Counted from the stretch's first letter, positions 29,963-52,800 are shown. The stretch: DNA of 64,000 nucleotides from Cliona cf. orientalis (GCA_963930775.1 OZ005695.1:1798001-1862000), one strand, 5' to 3'. The notes: a model not told the origin generated them from the letters alone. Translations and numbers: made by a program.

Positions 29963-32900
29963 TTAAAGTGCTGTTTTTCCAGTCTTAGTGATTTCATCTG
30001 CTGTAGCATACACTGGAGCCTCTGGTTTACTAACAGGGAATTTATACGGAGGAGCTGCTCCAGGATATTCGATTGGTTCATAGTTCCCTCCACCTCCTCC
30101 TCCCCCACATTGTCCAGAGAGTCTAGCCAACTTGTCGGGATCCTCGTACACACTTCCCATAGCCTCCAGCTTCACCTGATCATAGGCCCTGTTTGCTGAC
30201 ACAGCAAAATCACTCTTGCCTGACTTTCTCTGCCTGTTAAGTACATGTACATCAAAAATATTAATGAATACTATAGGTTTTGCCAACAACGACTATAGCG
30301 AAGTTCATGTTTACAGTACTACTATTATAGTTACATCACTGACCAGCAGATGAACACTGCGATGGCAGTCACTGCAGCAATGATTCCCACTACCAGGATC
30401 ACCCCCACAGCAATACCAACCTCACTGTAACACGTGCAAGGTGTTTCTGATGATGATTGTTCATTGATATCTATGCAATTCATCCAGAAAATCAATAATC
30501 TTTGTGTATATATATAAGCTACGTAGTTCACCTGCAGTTGTCACAGTTGCAGTGATCAGTGCACTGGGTAGCTGAGTTGACTCAGAGCGGATAGATATAG
30601 ACCTAACTTGACTTGAATTTAGCCCTATGCTGGTGATATATGAAGGAAGAAGATGATTTTGCCCATTGCCAAGGAAGATCCTATATCCAATAATAGCAGG
30701 GGCAGCATCCGATGGAGGACTCCACCTGACCTCCACTGGGGCAGAGGAGTTGGATTGAGCAGCTACAACATCCATAGGGGGAGCAGAAGCTGAAGAAAAA
30801 TAATTAGCTAGGTTAGATGCATACACAACGGATTTATTATACCTTGCACAACAAAGTTAGTGGAATTTAGAACTTGGTCGCTGGTCCCTCTTATTGTGCA
30901 TGTGTATGTTCCGGGTGCTCTACTACTGACCATAAGGATACTGCTGTAAGAGAGAGTGGAAGCATCAGTCACTACCAGAGGATCGGTGTTGTCCAACAAG
31001 AAACCATCTCTTGTCCAAACCACACCACTAGCTTGTCCACCGGTGGAGTTACAAGTGAGGGAGAAGCTGATATTCACAGAATCTTTATCGGATATGAACT
31101 GAAAGTTAACTTGAACCATTACACCTGCATGGGCGTCACTCATAAACTTATAAATGGCAATGAATAGTCATAACTTACGAATAATGATTTCAATAGTATT
31201 ACTGCTGCGTATTTCAGATCCAGTGAGGTAGGTTGCAGTTGATTGTGGTCCGATAGTAGCTGTACAGGTGTAGTTTCCAGAGTCACTCCTCCCAAATGAG
31301 TTGAGCTGGGTGGTGTAGGTGAAGGTTGTACCACTCACAGCGTTAGACAGGCTGAGTATAGATCCATTTGGGTGGGTCAGCTGTGCAGACACCATCAGTA
31401 GTGGGAGATCAGACTCCAGTATTGCTGAGTTTAACTCCACAGTACAGGTCACAGTGACAGTTGATGTAGCATCTACTGGGCTAGATGGAGTACTTGTGAC
31501 AGACACATATGCTGTGGAGGGGACTGCGGGAGGATCCGGAAGAAAAGCTGAAGATTATCACTTTATAGATCTACTAACCTATTAATCTGATGTCTTTAGT
31601 ACGACTGAGCATCATCTCATCCACAGTGACCTGACAGGTGTACTGGCCAGCATCAGATAGATGGAGAGAAGAGAAGGAGAGAGTTGGTCCTGTTTGAGAG
31701 AGCACAGTGCCATCTCTCCTCCATTGGTATTCACTGACAGGACCACTGGCTCCACTGACTTCACAGGTAAGGGAGTAGCTCTGTCCTAGAGTTGGAGTGG
31801 CTACACTACCAGTGATACGTACAGTGAAGCTGGTAGCTGAATGTCAAAGATGGGAAAAGAAATTATAATTATCACACAAAAATTTGACCAACTCACAGAT
31901 TGTGGCACAGACTCTCTGTCTAACACCTAGGGCATCAGGTACCTCACAACAGAACAGCCCAGTTGGCATAAAGACATTAGTATTGAGGCGGTTCAGGTTG
32001 ACTGCTCCATCATCTCCCCTGGTTCTATAAAATGATGTAGCACTGTTTATAGTTGGAACAGCTGTCCCATTAGGAAAGAGCCACTCTCCAAATCTATTTG
32101 GTAAAGTTGCACAACATGGCATTCTATCAGTGATGCACTGGAGTCCAGTGTTGGATGTAGAGTTAGTCTCCCCAATATCGGTGATGGAAATGATACTGTT
32201 GCCTGTATAGACTGTCCCCTTCAGAAGGAGGTAGACACCTGTATGTGTGTATGTATTAAATAGTTTGAAAAAACAGAAAGAAGGTTGGGAGTGACATGTA
32301 CATGTGTGTGGATATAAGTGTGTCCCTATAATAATATTACTATTTAATATGTGAGAGAGTTAGCTCTACAGTCAAATCAACTGACAATTATTATTATTAT
32401 AATATTGTAGCCTCACCAGTGGTAACTCTGAATGTTTCAAGTAGTGAAACAAAAGAATTTGAAGCTGATGGACTAACAGTAACTGTGCAGGTATAGACTC
32501 CAGAGTCACTCCTCCCAAATGAGCTGATTGTGGCTGCAGCGGTGTAGTTGGATCCAGATACTGATGGAGCAGTGGTAGCCAGTGGACTCCCAGCTGGATC
32601 ACTCAACTGAATATTCACAGTCACTGGGACATCTATTGCTGGGTCCAAGACAGCCATGCAGGTCAGAGTAACATTGGATCCAATCGGATGAACCATTAGT
32701 GGGTTGGTTTGATCCGTTGAGATCCTGATCACTGTTGGCCTAGGTACTAAAATTAGTTAATGAGTGACATTGGTAAGGAGCTATGAGGACCCCTAGTATT
32801 TAAGAAAGACCTACAAATCATGATCAGTTGAAGACTCTCAGTGTTGGATGAGGCAGTGGTAATATGACTTATGAGTAGACTAGAGGTGACAGTGGCCTGA

Positions 32901-34125
32901 CAGGTGTAGCTTCCAGCATCAGAGAAGGTGAGAGGAGAGAAGGAGAGAGTAGCCATTGTCTGATCTGACACCACTGCACCATTCTTTAACCACTGGTAGG
33001 TCATCATAGCATCAGTGAGCCTCTCAGCTCCAGTGACAGTACAGGTGAGGGAATACATTGATCCTACCATTGGAGTAGCTACACCGCTGGATACAACATT
33101 GACAATGATGGTTGGGTCTGGAGATGAGAAGATGCATGCAAGATATCAACAAATCATTTAAGTTTATACTCACTCTCTACATTGAGGCCCCAGGATGCTG
33201 ATGCTGTAGCATTAATATCGTCAATTGTAGCTCTGCATGTGTATGTCCCAGTATCAGAGGCTGACAGTAGGTTAAATGTCAGTGTGCTCATGTTACCAGT
33301 TGTCACCACTCCAGATGTGATCATGTTGTCATGCATCAGCCAGGTTATCATTGGCTGATCAGCTGACCCAGTCACAGTAACAGTACACTCAAGACTGTAG
33401 CTCTCCCCAGCAGTGTTTCTACTGGAAGATGTGACAGCAACATTGATAGTTACAGGAGGCGGTGAAGCAGTTGTTAGTGGAATCTCTGTTGCTGGTGGTG
33501 TGCTCCCTGGAGTATAATATACCCAAGTGGTCGGTGGTTCCTCTAGAGTGGTCCCAAAAAGTTAATAATATTGTAGAACTAGCAGTTGATGATGATACAA
33601 ACCACTCACCGATATAAACAGCTATAGTCTCATTGGCACCATCAACATCGGGTACCTCACAGTAAAAATGACCTCTCTCTGATGGATTACCAAAACGATG
33701 TAAGCGTACTGCCCCACTAATCCTATCTCTATAGAAAAAATTTCTAGTGGGATCACTAGCAAGCTCCTGTGAGAAACTCCCAACTTGAGTCCCATCAGGG
33801 CGGTACCAGTGACCCTGAGCCACACCATCTACGGCATCTGAACCTCTGCAACAATCACTTCTGTTAGTGTTGCAATAAAGACCACTAACACCAGCACCAA
33901 TATCACTGGCCCAGACATCGCCTTTATGGTGGATAATCACTCCATTGAGCGATAGGTAAACTCCTGGTAGTATGAAACGCAGTTATTAGTCAGCCACTCT
34001 CAGATATTAATTCACTCACCTGTGGGCTGTCCACTGACAATGTCAACTGAAATGCTGGTAATGACAAATAGCAGCATAGTAGACAAGAATGAATGTTGTG
34101 AGCATTGATTTTCTACCACAGCCAT
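29963..34125 (-). CDS. IgD: large Ig/FN3 membrane receptor, 1114 aa, 12 exons
   Basis: Exons on minus: 34020-34125, 33610-33963, 33174-33542, 32815-33117, 32417-32746, 31897-32238, 31579-31836, 31179-31523, 30843-31124, 30532-30789, 30344-30470, 29963-30233; 3345 nt in frame. Signal peptide 1-33. Module 36-153 is the IgA-type domain (YCNTNRSDCC, GHWYRPDGT). Residues 154-276 are a Thr/Pro-rich linker plus an Ig domain not found in B or C. Then come Ig b, c, a, d, e, f (277-896), FN3 (897-982), membrane helix (~998-1022) and an 89-residue tail. Tail motifs: RAYDQ, VYEDP, a seven-Gly run, NYEPIEYP, PPYKFP, APVYATADEI and C-terminal KTAL (class I PDZ ligand). It is the array member nearest the UNC13-like genes. 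Ligand unknown. Confidence 0.87.
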
Positions 34126-34239
34126 AGTGTCTTCAAGCGTGCTTTTGATTTTGTTGGGTGTGTAATGGTTCCACGGCACACACAAAGAATGAACACGCAC
34201 ACACTTAAAGTGTCATAAACAACAGGTCGCTGCATCCTT

Positions 34240-34465
34240 TTGTCCCCAACCAAGATAAACAATACTGTTTAACTATTATATCTGTGTACTCAAAATCATA
34301 GCCGTATATATACGACATTATAGGAATACAGTAGTGCTATGTCATGCATGCAGACACTGTAAAAGAATCATACTGAAGTTGTATTTTTCCACAGTTTGTG
34401 ATATCATCCTGCTGTAGCATACACTGGAGCCTCTAGCTTACTCACTGAGAAATTCCTAGGGAGCT
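34240..34465 (-). pseudogene. Remnant of an Ig-receptor 3' end next to UNC13-like gene 1
   Basis: Contains the 3' flank motif CCCCAACCAAGATAAACAAT and a tail-exon remnant at ~34371-34465 (GTAGCATACACTGGAGCCTC through CTCACTGAGAAATTCCTAGG), with frame lost. It is the outer end of the array and probably the ancestral unit boundary. Confidence 0.6.
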
Positions 34466-34524
34466 AGTTACCAGCATGGATTGTAATAGCGTGGGGATAT
34501 AATCCATGTTACCAGTAATCTATG

Positions 34525-34639
34525 CACAGTATTGCGCATGCGCGCCAACAGCAGGAAGCACAAAATTTGTAGTGGGCGTGGCTATGGCTGTCAATATTAA
34601 AGTAGTCAGCTAGCTGGTGGTACGTAGCTACATAGCAAG
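34525..34639 (+). promoter_or_regulatory. Promoter of UNC13-like gene 1 with NRF1-type palindrome
   Basis: TGCGCATGCGCG at 34533-34544 is a perfect NRF1-type site about 100 bases before the start codon; a GTGGGCGTGGC GC-box lies between. A duplicated, diverged copy of this interval is at 29182-29297. Confidence 0.6.
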
Positions 34640-43410
<8,771 letters not shown>

Positions 43411-43672
43411 TTAATGTTTTTAGAAATCAGATTTATATCAGCTGTTGCCGTTAAAATTTAAGCAGTCTTTTGTCAATTACCATTCATGCAATTGAATGAA
43501 GCATCTATTAATTTTTATCATGCAGTTGAATGATTGCCATGCTCATGCAGTGACATGTTTACTGCAAGGATAATCTATGAATTTAAAACTTAATAATGGC
43601 TTGCTTGCAACTGTTTGGTTGCATCATACTTGCATGGACAAGAATGCATGATACAAATTTTATGCTACTACC

Positions 43673-43721
43673 ATAGATAATTTAGACTATGTACACGTAC
43701 ACGTAGTCTAAATTATCTATG
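43673..43721. repeat. Inverted repeat downstream of UNC13-like gene 1
   Basis: ATAGATAATTTAGACTA is mirrored by TAGTCTAAATTATCTAT around a short TGTACACGTACACG loop. Located between genes 1 and 2. Confidence 0.85.
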
Positions 43722-43730
43722 CTACTACTA

Positions 43731-44005
43731 AGGCCACTCCAAATAAATTTCCTGTTTCTCGTCCACCGCCCGCATCCTTTTCTGGGATGACACGAAATTT
43801 TCCATTATCAGTACTTTTGCATGTATGCAATATCCGCATTTACTTTTGTACACGTAGTATACTTGCCTCAAGTGAGTGATAATTAATTAGTTTAAGTGTT
43901 TCCTGTAGGCCTTGCTACTGTGTAAATAATGGAATTTACCGCCCGCCCGCATACTACATTAGTTGTTTCCAGGACGGGAAACAGGAAATTTATTTGGAGT
44001 GGCCT
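43731..44005. mobile_element. MITE with ~33-bp AGGCCACTCC inverted ends
   Basis: Left end AGGCCACTCCAAATAAATTT plus CCTGTTTCTCGTCC; right end is its inverse, GGACGGGAAACAGG plus AAATTTATTTGGAGTGGCCT. Interior non-coding. It occupies much of the 1.07-kb spacer between UNC13-like genes 1 and 2. Confidence 0.8.
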
Positions 44006-44030
44006 AATATTATGACATTGTGTATCAAAT

Positions 44031-44088
44031 AGCATTTCCATGGAGTGCAGAGACTAAATAGCATTTCCATGGAGTACAGAGACTAAAT
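44031..44088. repeat. Tandem duplication, 2 x 29 bp
   Basis: Two adjacent copies of AGCATTTCCATGGAGTGCAG plus AGACTAAAT, differing at one base. Upstream of UNC13-like gene 2. The rest of the spacer to 44484 presumably holds its promoter; no clear element recognised. Confidence 0.9.
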
Positions 44089-44484
44089 CGGATTAGCAGT
44101 GTCTAATTTAGAATCCTATGTGGCTGCAATTAAATCCATATCAAAGTCAAAGTATGCAATGCTTATGGCGAGCCAAAATCACTGTAGCTATGGAGCCCCA
44201 CCCACTATTACTCACGGTTGCTCAATACCCCATGAATTTATTTAACCTCCCAAATATCAGAAGTTTTAGCTGACTCAGCTGATGTGTGTGTGCGTGTGGC
44301 CAGTCCGCAAACTGAAACCACTTTGGGTCAGGTCACTGCAGCGCAGCGCATCTCAACGACGGTGGCATTCAGCTGGGTCAGCCCGAGGGGTTATCCCTAG
44401 CTGTTACACAGGAGTCAGAAACCTGTAGACTGCTTCATCTGACTCGGAAACCTAGTGAACTAAATCTACCTTCTGAAACTCACG

Positions 44485-46725
44485 ATGGCTAGTGTGAGCA
44501 GCAGTGATGATACGCAAGAGACCATGGAGGCATCGCAAGAAGCACCACCGAGCCTCCCGGCTGAGCGGAGTCCGCGCCAGAGAATTGGGACCATGGATAA
44601 GAAGTGGAAAGATCAAATAAAGAAAGACAAGACAATCTACAAGCATCTGTCCGAGTTCGTGGAGAAGAGAAGAAAGTAAGTTTTTCTGAGTATCTTGGAA
44701 CAAAATAGCCACTGAGGACTGTATAAAATTAACAGTCATGCAGTCATGCTGGTTCTGATTCTGTTGTTCGTTTATGAATTTGTTGCTTAGGATGTACGAT
44801 GACCTTGACGATCTCCTGGAGAAGAAGGCACGTGTGTGCTCGCTCTCAACGGCAACTCTAAAGGTGAATATTCCACACCGTCAATGACCAATTTCTTTGT
44901 TCAATTATAATCAGTACCATTTAGAAGCGGCACTGTAGCTCTATATGTGATGACGTGTGATTGTTCCCCTAATGTCCTGTGTTTACACACCGGATGAGTG
45001 GGCGGGGGGGATCCTCACCTGGAAATATCAAATTTGAGACGAGATTAGATCATCCATCCACAAATTTTGATAACCGTAGTATAATTTCCAAGAAGAAGAA
45101 TGCTTGCACTGTAGCAGACTAGCTTAGCTGGTATAAAAGAGGCTCGGTAGGATCGACATCTATCATTCTGTCCCCCCGCCAACCTCGATCGAAAATACGG
45201 CGAATTTCTTTAACGGATCTTCTGATTATCAAGATGAAACTGCTTGCTCATAGTACTCCACCCAGCCCTAGCCCTACGTCTATGGTGGGCGAGATATAAT
45301 AATGCATGCACAACTCATGCAAATGCTCTGTGTACCCTCTGTCAATCAGTGTGACTTAATTCTTTTCTTTTTTCGTGTTGCAGGAGAAGAAGACATCGGT
45401 CGTTACGGAGCCCGATTCACCTCATACGAAACACGAGTTTGTTCGCAAGGCGTTTATAAAACATGATGAGGTAAGTAGCTAATAATTGTATATACTTGTG
45501 AGGTTCTTGAAGTCTGTAGACTATGTAAGAATCTCAATTAATTATTAGTAGTTTTGAATTAACCAACCATGTTGTACTCTTGGCTGATACCTTTGATGTC
45601 ACATCAGGTGCAGCAAGCTATTGAGGTCGCCTTGGAAACCAGCTGCAGGGTTCATGGTTCACAAGAAGGAGTGACAAGAAAAGAGATTCTGGAATTCGTA
45701 CAGAAGGTATTGATCAATCTCCTAAGTAGGATTGCATAGTAATAATACCGTATAGCAAATATTGGCGGGAATTAAATTTGGCAAATAACCCCAAAATCGT
45801 TATTGCAAGTTTAAATTTGGCGGTTTGGTATGGGATCACCATATGTATATATATATGTGAGTAGGAAATTTTGCCGGATTTTAATTTGGCGGTTGTAATA
45901 TAGACCGCCAAATTTTTTTCCCCACCAAATTCTCCGGCTATACGGGATTATACATTGATATCTAAGGTGGCCATGGGTCATCATACCAGCTAATCAGCCA
46001 TGACATTTGGTCAGTAGATACGACCTAATTCTTTGGGGGAGGAAAATGTGTTTCTATCACCCATGACGTCATTGTGATAAATCATTGCATATTGTTGTAT
46101 TCTACAGAAGTTTGATTTAACTTGGAAACAAATTGAGGCAGTTGAAGAAAGGGCTAGCCAACAGGTACTGTACATAATATTATATTATTATAGCTACTGT
46201 CTTGTATTCATAGTTGACGTGCATACCATACATATATGCCCAAGTAGGAAAATCATCATACCTCTGGCACTACTGTTTATATAACTGTGACGCATACACA
46301 TACTCCCAAGTAACCACCTCTATCCATCGCATATAATATTATGTTATTTACAAGGAACACCCCTCCCTAAAATAGCTAACCAACTGATTATCCTTGTGCC
46401 TTTCTCTTACTTCCATTTGTAGCCACAGTTACAGCTGATGTGCAAAGGTAAGAGCACTTTAGGTGTACATGTATGTATAGTTGACACTACACGAAACCCG
46501 ATCTCTATCATACTGATGCAGTTATCAGAGCTACAGATCTCAAGGTCAAATCAGGAAATGGTGAGCTAGAATTGATAATTAATTTGTGCTATAATTAGTT
46601 ATAGATAGTGTACATGTATTATCTGACCCCTGGGCATGGGTGATCACTTGAGGTCATCATAAAAAAAATCTTAGAGTTGTATTCATTTAGCTTATGCACA
46701 TGGATGTGTGTGTATGCATCTCTCT

Positions 46726-46804
<79 letters not shown>

Positions 46805-49800
46805 GTTCAATTCCCACTGGGCCCTACTGTTATGACTTTTGAGAAGATTATTTCACCCGGCCCCAATTGCTCCAGCATGCCTAGGCATAATAATATTATC
46901 AATTGGGTCCTAGCTTTATTTTGGCTGGGAGTGGCAAAAAGAGGGAAAAAGTAATATCAGATAGCGACAATAAGTTGGTAAGGTCTTAGGGTGCAATAGT
47001 GGGGTAATAATAATTATTATGCATTTCAACGAATTCCTAGCCCAGCTCCAGGATTCTGGGAACAATGCCAAAACTCGCCTGCTCATTTTGTGCCTCTGCA
47101 AAATGCCTAGTCCTTACATGCAGACTAGGGGGGAAGACCACGTTCAACTTAATTAGTGGAAGATCTATATATTATATTATTAATATGTGTACACGTGTGA
47201 GCCTGAGTGTCTGTGCGTCAGAATGTCTGTCTGCGTGTGTGCTCGAGAGACGCTTTACTAGAAGTTATTAACTGCGATTACCTTCCTTTCTGTATGCGTT
47301 TATAGTAATATTCCCGCTCTAAGCTAGATAGGGTGCTTGAGATATAGTTCACCGAGCATAGATCCCTCGATACTCCCTGGAAATCCTATTTTTTTTGATT
47401 GAAACACCCACCAATAGTTAACATAGTGGTAATTTGATGCTTCTTCTTGTGTGAGGGCCGGGTAACTTCATCAAGAGAAGAAGGATTTTAGATCATCACT
47501 TAAATGCATTTTAGCTCCTTTTCCTTCCAGGACTGCCCCATCTGTCTTACATAACTTTATTATGGAAAGGAAGTGATCTATGACAAAAATGTGAACGATT
47601 TCTGTTAAATCTAGTGGGTGACATCCTAGTCTATCAAGGTGGACCCATCCTGGCGTTTGTACTCTCCACCTGGGGGGGGGGGGGGGGGGGGGGGGGGGGG
47701 AGGGACAAGGAAAGATGCTATCGATCCTTCTCTGACTCAGGTGCATACATAGCTAAGCCTTTTTGTATGACACTGTGCGATCAAACTGAAGCTCTGTGTG
47801 GGTGGGACTTTTATAGACTAGTCCAAAATCGTGTCTCATATAAATAAACAACATACTTAGTGTTATGATACTATGGCTATACTTTTGAGTGTACGTGTAC
47901 ACACCTACATGTACGTGTAGTTGGTTCACACCTAAAATGTATGCCAGTTTGTAGTTGCCCAAGTGTGATAAAAGAGCTTCAAAGACAATGGATTGCCAAC
48001 ACCGCGAACATCATACATTGTTTTGTCTGTCAATATTGCTTGCACTCAAGCTTATATTACTGTATTACTGTATGTGCCGCATAGGCGTTGTGTACACCTG
48101 TAAATAATTGTGATACATGTTATGCACTCATGTAGCCACTCTGAGTGCTCGTTTCATGAAATGGACTAAGCTTCCAAGCTTGCGTCCTTAATTGCACTCT
48201 TAAAACCACCAGGTGTACCAATTACTATTGGACAGCCAGCAGTGTGCTGGTGGGTAGCTATCTGCGTCCTTGATTGCACTCTTAAAACGACCAAGTGTAC
48301 CAATTACTGTTGGACAACCAGCAGTGTGCTGGTGGATAGCTATCTGCTCAGAGTTGTTCGTTGTAGAAAGCTACACAGCATTCCATTCCTATCTACAGTG
48401 TATGTACATCTATCCCCACTCCCAGCACAATCCATAGAATCTTGTCTCTAGGCATGGATACTCCCACACACACATTTGTATAATAATAATAATTCCCTGA
48501 TCAGTCTGCTGTCTTCCTGGACTGAGACAACGGTAGCCAATCAAGTGATATAACAGCAATTAGGCTTGATTTAGTGGGCGTATTGCAGTCACGTTGTCCA
48601 GCATAAAAAAGCAGTTCTTGACAGGACATGGGGAATACCCTAATTGGTGTGTGATTGTTTTCATAATCCATCATAATCCTTCTAGGATCTCATCAGCGAA
48701 ATCCTTACTGTCGCGTCGGAATATTGAACCAGAAGCATTACCAGCCCAGTTCGGATTTCAAATTCTTATCAGAGTGGCAGAAAGTGGGCGAGCTTGACGA
48801 CGTTAAGGAGACCGCCTTCAAGACAGGCACACTGAAGCCTATCTGGAATGAGGACCTATTGCTGTGAGTCACTCCATTAAATTGATATTGGCTGTCTTGC
48901 TGTGTAGTGCTTGTAATATTATAATCTTTCTGGGGACTTTCTGGTTCATTATCTAAGAAAATGATTGTCTACTCATCACTGGCATTATAGTACTACAACT
49001 AAGATTGTGTTATGTGCTTTACAGTAACCGTTATTAGTGAGTAATTGTGTATGCAATTATTTATCAAGTAGTGCAAAAATGTTGGGGAATTGCCATTGAT
49101 GATGAATGTTCATTCGTAATTGTAGGACCGTTGGTAACATTGAAGAGGATGTAGTCGTGATCGAAGTATGGTAAGCAATCATAGAACCACAACATGCATG
49201 TATGCATAACATTGCAAGCTAGATACTCAATGAAAATTCCCATCTTAAACTAAAGGGATCATCCACCATCAGAAGGTGCTTCAAAGAAGAGGAAAACCAA
49301 AAGCTTCAAAGGACTAGGGTGAGAATGATAATTTCTGATTACATTTTCTCTCCTAGCTGGCTTACAGATGTAGGTGGGATGAAGGGTGTGTGGTGCTCTA
49401 GTACAGTTCGGTTGCTTTTATCACCAACATGAATAAACATTAAGGCCCCATCCATATTAGGCTATGCCTGAACTATAGTATATAATTATTATATTATGCT
49501 AATAATATGTTAGCTATATGTATAATAATAATTTATTATAATAATGACTGGGATTTGCCGATTCTTAGGGCTCATAGCAAAGAGCATTTCATTGGTTGGA
49601 TGTTTCACCCTCTCCTCCTCGTGCCCATTGCCGGAGCTGAGTTGAAGTTCACTCTAATGTCTCGCAGCAAGAAGCCACTAAACGGCTTCATCACTCTGTT
49701 CTTGAGCATTCAGGGAAACACTGAAGAAAAAGCTCTACAGGTACATGTATGCTCAATTCAGACTCTATTGTTACTGAAATATTCACTATATGGACAAGCA

Positions 49801-52800
49801 TTCGTGTCCATGTGGTAGAAATCACAAGTAATTTTTAAGCATGCACCCATGGATATTTGCCTATACATGTACCTGGGACTCTATGGTAAATATAAGTGTT
49901 TACCCTTTCTCTGCTGTATTCAGACGAGGCTCAATGATCATCACGTTCTAACTCGGGCCCTGATTGATGATTATAGTAAGGATGAGGATGGAGAGCGTAA
50001 TCTAGAGTGGAGCGGAGAGCTTGGCACAGAGTCGGAGAGACTGCTCGAGTATCATGGTGTTCTGAATGGGTTGAACAAGTTGCAAATAGCCAGTGTGTAA
50101 GTAACGTGAGCTATAATATTACGTATTCTGGTACTGTTAATATTTATGTTGTTTTATAATTGATGGGAAAACGTATGGTACAGGATTGTAAAAACTTTCA
50201 AAATGAAAGATTTTTGTTTCACAATAAGAAAAGTATATTTATCCAGATGTACAATGTCATACTAGTGTATTTACTAATAGATGTTGCATGGCTTGTGATC
50301 CAGGTGCACACATCATAGCATTACGATAGTTGTCCTCTCTGTTTGTCTATTTGTCTTGCTACCATGCTACATGTAGCTGCTACACCTTGTTTACATGATT
50401 GTAGCAAATTTGTAACTTGGCTTCTTGGCTGCTGACCTGGCATGGCATGGCATGCGCCCACGGTACAGTTGCACACACATTCTTGTGGTTACTCCACTCC
50501 ATACCTGTAGCTATAATGATAAGCATATAAGTTTGTTGCTAGCTTTCTTATGTAGCAGAGACCTTGATGCACTGAGGATTTGCAACTCTATAATTTTTGC
50601 AGGCACTTCTCAGAGCTGTTTAGGTACCACAAGTACGAGACTGACTCGGTAGACTTGAAAGCATTCATTGACGTGATCAAGAGGATGAAGCAGCTGGAAG
50701 TGCTGTTTCCAGGACAAGGGGCTAATGATACATCCCTTGATGCTACAAGCATTGGCTCCGATGGTTCCTCCTCCAAACCCTCAGATACATTTGAAGAAAT
50801 TGATTCAGTTTGGGTAAGTGTAGAATGCACATCAGTCCGAATATAGGGGAATTTGCTTCACAGCATTATAAATGAGCGAGGGGGCCTCATGCATACTAAT
50901 TAAATGCCGGTATTGGGAGTGAGGGTCTGGACGTGTTATTATAAGCTATGTCAAGTGCATAAATGCCGTATTGATCTTTCTATAGGTGGATAGGCTATTT
51001 TCGGATTTGCAATTGCTGGAGGCAGATCTGATGGATACAATGAACGACCATATCCGACTGGTGAATTTTGGATTTGGAGGGGATCCAGAATCAATATACC
51101 CACACTTGAGGTAGATCTTGATCTCAACTTAGTGCCTTTCATGATGCTTTTTATCATGTAATTGTATGCTTTTATCATGCAGCCTATTGCTGGAGTTGTA
51201 CACGTTCAAACCTTTTACTGACCAAATGAAGCCAAAGAAGGAGCTTCGTAGACAGCTTGAGAAATGCATTGAACCCTCTGTGGACAGCTGGTTCAGGATG
51301 CTCAAAACAACTGTTATGCCTACTCGTGGGGTATGGAACTAGTTAAGAATAATAATAATTTCAGCATGTGATCATGAAATGATAATTTTGTTACAGACTG
51401 AGCCGAAAGAGCTGAGAGATCTGTGTGTGTATTGCCTCACTTGGAGTGAAAGAGTGGTAGAAAAGCTGATTCTTAACGACACATTTACTCAGTACAGCAT
51501 TGAATACAATAGTTACCAGGGTACTGAACATTGTGTTAGCCACATTTATTTCCGTACAGGGCTGACGTAGACTACTTCTCTTTGTACTTGCTCTCCTTGG
51601 ATGGGCAGGTGAGATGCCTAATGCCCTAGCTCTCCGACGACATTTTGCATTATATTGTGATTTTTGTTGCCAGTTGAGTAAAGAAGTGAGCGAAGGGCTA
51701 AAGAAATATCCCACGCACAACCCAGATACCATCACATTCGAGATTTACACCCATTTTCAAAGATTGGTGGAAATATCAGAAAATGCAGATGAAGAGTAAA
51801 TGAGTTGCTATTTATACTAAATCCTCGCACAGTGTTTATTCACTCTACATGTTTTTACATGTAGCATTCGGGCCAAGCTCACAATTCTTGGATTTCACAA
51901 GTGGTTTCAGGAGTTTGTACCAGGCTGGATTATAGTAGCCACTGATAAGTGTGACTCTCGTATCAGACAGGCTATCGAGATTGATGAGATTATCAAGATT
52001 ACCGACGAGCTACAAATGTCTGCATCTGCCGTTGATACCAACGGATTTCTTCTCCAAATGGCAACCTTCTGGCAGCACCTTGATTGGCCAGTTGCCTCCG
52101 AGGCTTATGGCTATGCTGTCTCTTTAGTTCAAAACATGTGCAGCAGTGTCAACCTCTTTATAGACGAGGTATACAGTGGCTTGAGACCCGAGGACCTGCA
52201 TGATGAGCAAGGAAGGTTCAAGGTGTCTGAAAAGGTAAGATAAAATCATTTTTCCCAAGGCACTTTTGTTATAGCAGCCTATAATATGTTTGTTGTGGCT
52301 GGGATCCCTACTCTACCAGTGATATGATCACATACTCCACACAATTGGTGCATGCATGCATATTCTCCCATGGACTCACCATACATTTTGTGTAACTTTG
52401 CTACACATGCCCTAGAAGTTACCGTAGTGTCCCTGGGTAAGCACCCATGGGTGGTTAAACATAACTCACTATTTTGGCCCACATGGGCTTACCCGGGATA
52501 TAAATTCCATACGTTTGTATAAAAGCTGCTATATTGTCATGACCCTTGAAACGCGGCATATGGGTGCTTACCCGGGAGTGGGCACTTGCCCGGGACACTA
52601 CACTACTCTACTCTCTCCACTATACCATTCGGAGAAATGCGTAATTAATTTTTTATTATGTATAGCTTTGTCTTGTGCTGAACAACATGTTTCACGTACG
52701 AGAGCACCTGAGTGGAATGCCAAAGCACATGGAGTTGGAGAAGCTGTACAACATGCTGCGTGAGGAGGACGAGAAAAAATACTCGCTAGCCGAAGAAGGT

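Noticed and set aside
44452-44739. 95-codon frame antisense to UNC13-like gene 2 exon 1
   Set aside because: Shadow of the coding strand; runs into the promoter and intron without features.
47471-47746. Minus-strand frame with a proline run
   Set aside because: The prolines come from the poly-G tract; nothing else supports a gene.
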